Part shown: positions 63,319 through 64,000 of the stretch, piece by piece
How positions within the stretch are numbered: the first letter of the stretch is position 1
Layout: each line of letters opens with the position of its first letter
Origin: an uncultured Flavobacteriaceae bacterium
GTDB lineage: Bacteria; Bacteroidota; Bacteroidia; Flavobacteriales; Flavobacteriaceae
NCBI GenBank assembly: GCA_947500585.1
Contig: CANMSN010000008.1
Coordinates: 81,120-145,119 of the forward strand
Length of the DNA stretch: 64,000 nt
Reading direction: 5' to 3'
Notes under the pieces: generated by a model
The model's input: only the letters and a program-made list of their open reading frames with translations
The model's database searches: none
Told to the model about the DNA's origin: nothing
Translations under genes and position numbers: made by a program

Positions 63319-64000
63319 ATGGAAAATTACATAGAAAATATAGAGTTAATTAATAACTATTTAAACAAAAAACTTTCTGAAAGTGCGATTCAAAATTTTG
63401 AAAATCGCTTAAAAACGGATTCAGGTTTTAATACCCTTTTTGATGAGCACTCCGCATTTTTAGAAGGATTAAAAAGGCAACAATTAAAAACAGAAATTGT
63501 AAAAGGAAAGCAGACTTATGTGAAAATGAAATGGTTTAAGTTTTTAGGAATTTCAATAACAGTTTTAGCTGTTGCAGCAGTTGTTTATTTTAACGTATTC
63601 AATTCAGATAAAGAATACTTAAAAAGTAAACTGAATTTCGAATCTGAGTATGTTCAAAATTTTCAAGTAGCTGTTGACTCTGTTATTGAAATAGTTGGAG
63701 AAAAAGGCACAATTATTAAATTTAATCCAAAAGATTTAGAAACTAGTTCAAAAGAACCTTTTACAGGAGATTCTTTAAGTATTGAGTTAATAGAATTAAC
63801 AACTAAACAAGATTTACTTTTAGCAAATGCTCAAACAATTTCTGATGGTAAAAGTTTGATTTCTGGAGGTGCTTTTAAAATTGATATTAAGTCTAAGGGT
63901 GAATCTTTAGTTTTAAAGGAAGGAAAAACTATTGACGCACAATTTCCTAAGAATACTTCAGAAGATGGTATGCAAATATTTTATGGGGAACGAGATAAGC
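63319..64000 (+). CDS. Single-TM anti-sigma-like protein (3' partial)
   Basis: Open to the window end: 227 complete codons. Soluble, presumably cytoplasmic N-terminus (about 1-70; NYLNKKLSESAIQNFENRLK), one membrane segment (about 75-91; GISITVLAVAAVVYF), and a periplasmic part with beta-like character. Its place after the sigma gene suggests an anti-sigma factor or a regulated membrane partner. No zinc anti-sigma motif (HxxxCxxC) is seen in the N-terminus. The end is beyond the window. Confidence 0.7.
   Translation, partial: MENYIENIELINNYLNKKLSESAIQNFENRLKTDSGFNTLFDEHSAFLEGLKRQQLKTEIVKGKQTYVKMKWFKFLGISITVLAVAAVVYFNVFNSDKEYLKSKLNFESEYVQNFQVAVDSVIEIVGEKGTIIKFNPKDLETSSKEPFTGDSLSIELIELTTKQDLLLANAQTISDGKSLISGGAFKIDIKSKGESLVLKEGKTIDAQFPKNTSEDGMQIFYGERDK

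Noticed and set aside
1-64000. tRNA or rRNA genes
   Set aside because: No cloverleaf with a G-T-T-C-type T-loop and CCA-like end, and no rRNA-like conserved stretch, was recognised. This was by eye; tRNAscan-SE and an Infernal search would be decisive.

Overview
The window looks like chromosomal DNA from a low-GC member of the Flavobacteriaceae (Bacteroidota). Several things point there: gldH next to a PSP1/RicT gene, DUF4292 and HU-CCDC81/SPOR proteins, an atpA-atpG pair not followed by atpD, a fused hemC-hemD, A/T-rich codon usage, and promoter -7 boxes of the Bacteroidota type TANNTTTG. The genus cannot be told from the sequence. No rRNA, tRNA, CRISPR array, prophage or complete insertion sequence was seen.

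Layout. 1-2.3 kb: 3' end of atpA, then atpG. 2.4-8.8 kb: an envelope operon (flippase, dut, sugar nucleotidyltransferase, TPR protein, DUF4292 lipoprotein, EnvC-like protein). 8.8-13.4 kb: thioesterase, HU/SPOR protein, dprA, trpS, plsC. 13.4-17.3 kb: an ECF sigma module (lipoprotein, sigma factor, membrane-anchored beta-barrel protein) and recA. 17.3-25 kb: a candidate ECF-driven small RNA, trhO, the RicT-like gene and gldH, a class A penicillin-binding protein, scoAB. 25-30.2 kb: ABC ATPase, exonuclease, serine hydrolase, ogt and a CorC-like protein, all on the minus strand. 30.3-35.8 kb: two tandem, almost identical 2.7-kb genes for secreted macroglobulin-like proteins. 35.9-49.7 kb: a heme supercluster (hemB, hemF, hemE, hemCD, hemA on minus; an AraC regulator, a 57-aa ORF, hemH, a MATE transporter and hemJ on plus). 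Together these cover glutamyl-tRNA to protoheme except the GltX and HemL steps. 49.8-54 kb: histidine kinase, enoyl-CoA hydratase, and a PIN / XRE-ImmA toxin-antitoxin-like pair. 54-58 kb: radical SAM protein and a small AraC-centred locus with three phased copies of one promoter cassette. 58.2-64 kb: HD hydrolase, acyl-ACP desaturase, acyltransferase, bacilliredoxin, TerB/DnaJ protein, and a second sigma / anti-sigma-like pair that runs off the window.

Most notable observations. (1) hemF is in one uninterrupted frame with an upstream REP-associated tyrosine transposase (RAYT); the junction is an inverted pair of REP-like palindromes read in frame, and further REPs of the same family lie nearby. 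(2) hemF also carries an in-frame insertion of a different intergenic repeat. (3) Three homologous minus-strand promoter cassettes with identical internal spacing surround an AraC gene; one has lost its gene. (4) Two ECF-type promoters with the same AACC-N17-TCTA layout occur, one before the sigma operon and one driving a roughly 110-nt transcript that ends in a terminator. (5) The tandem macroglobulin-like genes share a block of about 1.8 kb that appears identical but diverge in a plug-like C-terminal domain. Small dispersed palindromic repeats are frequent between genes throughout.
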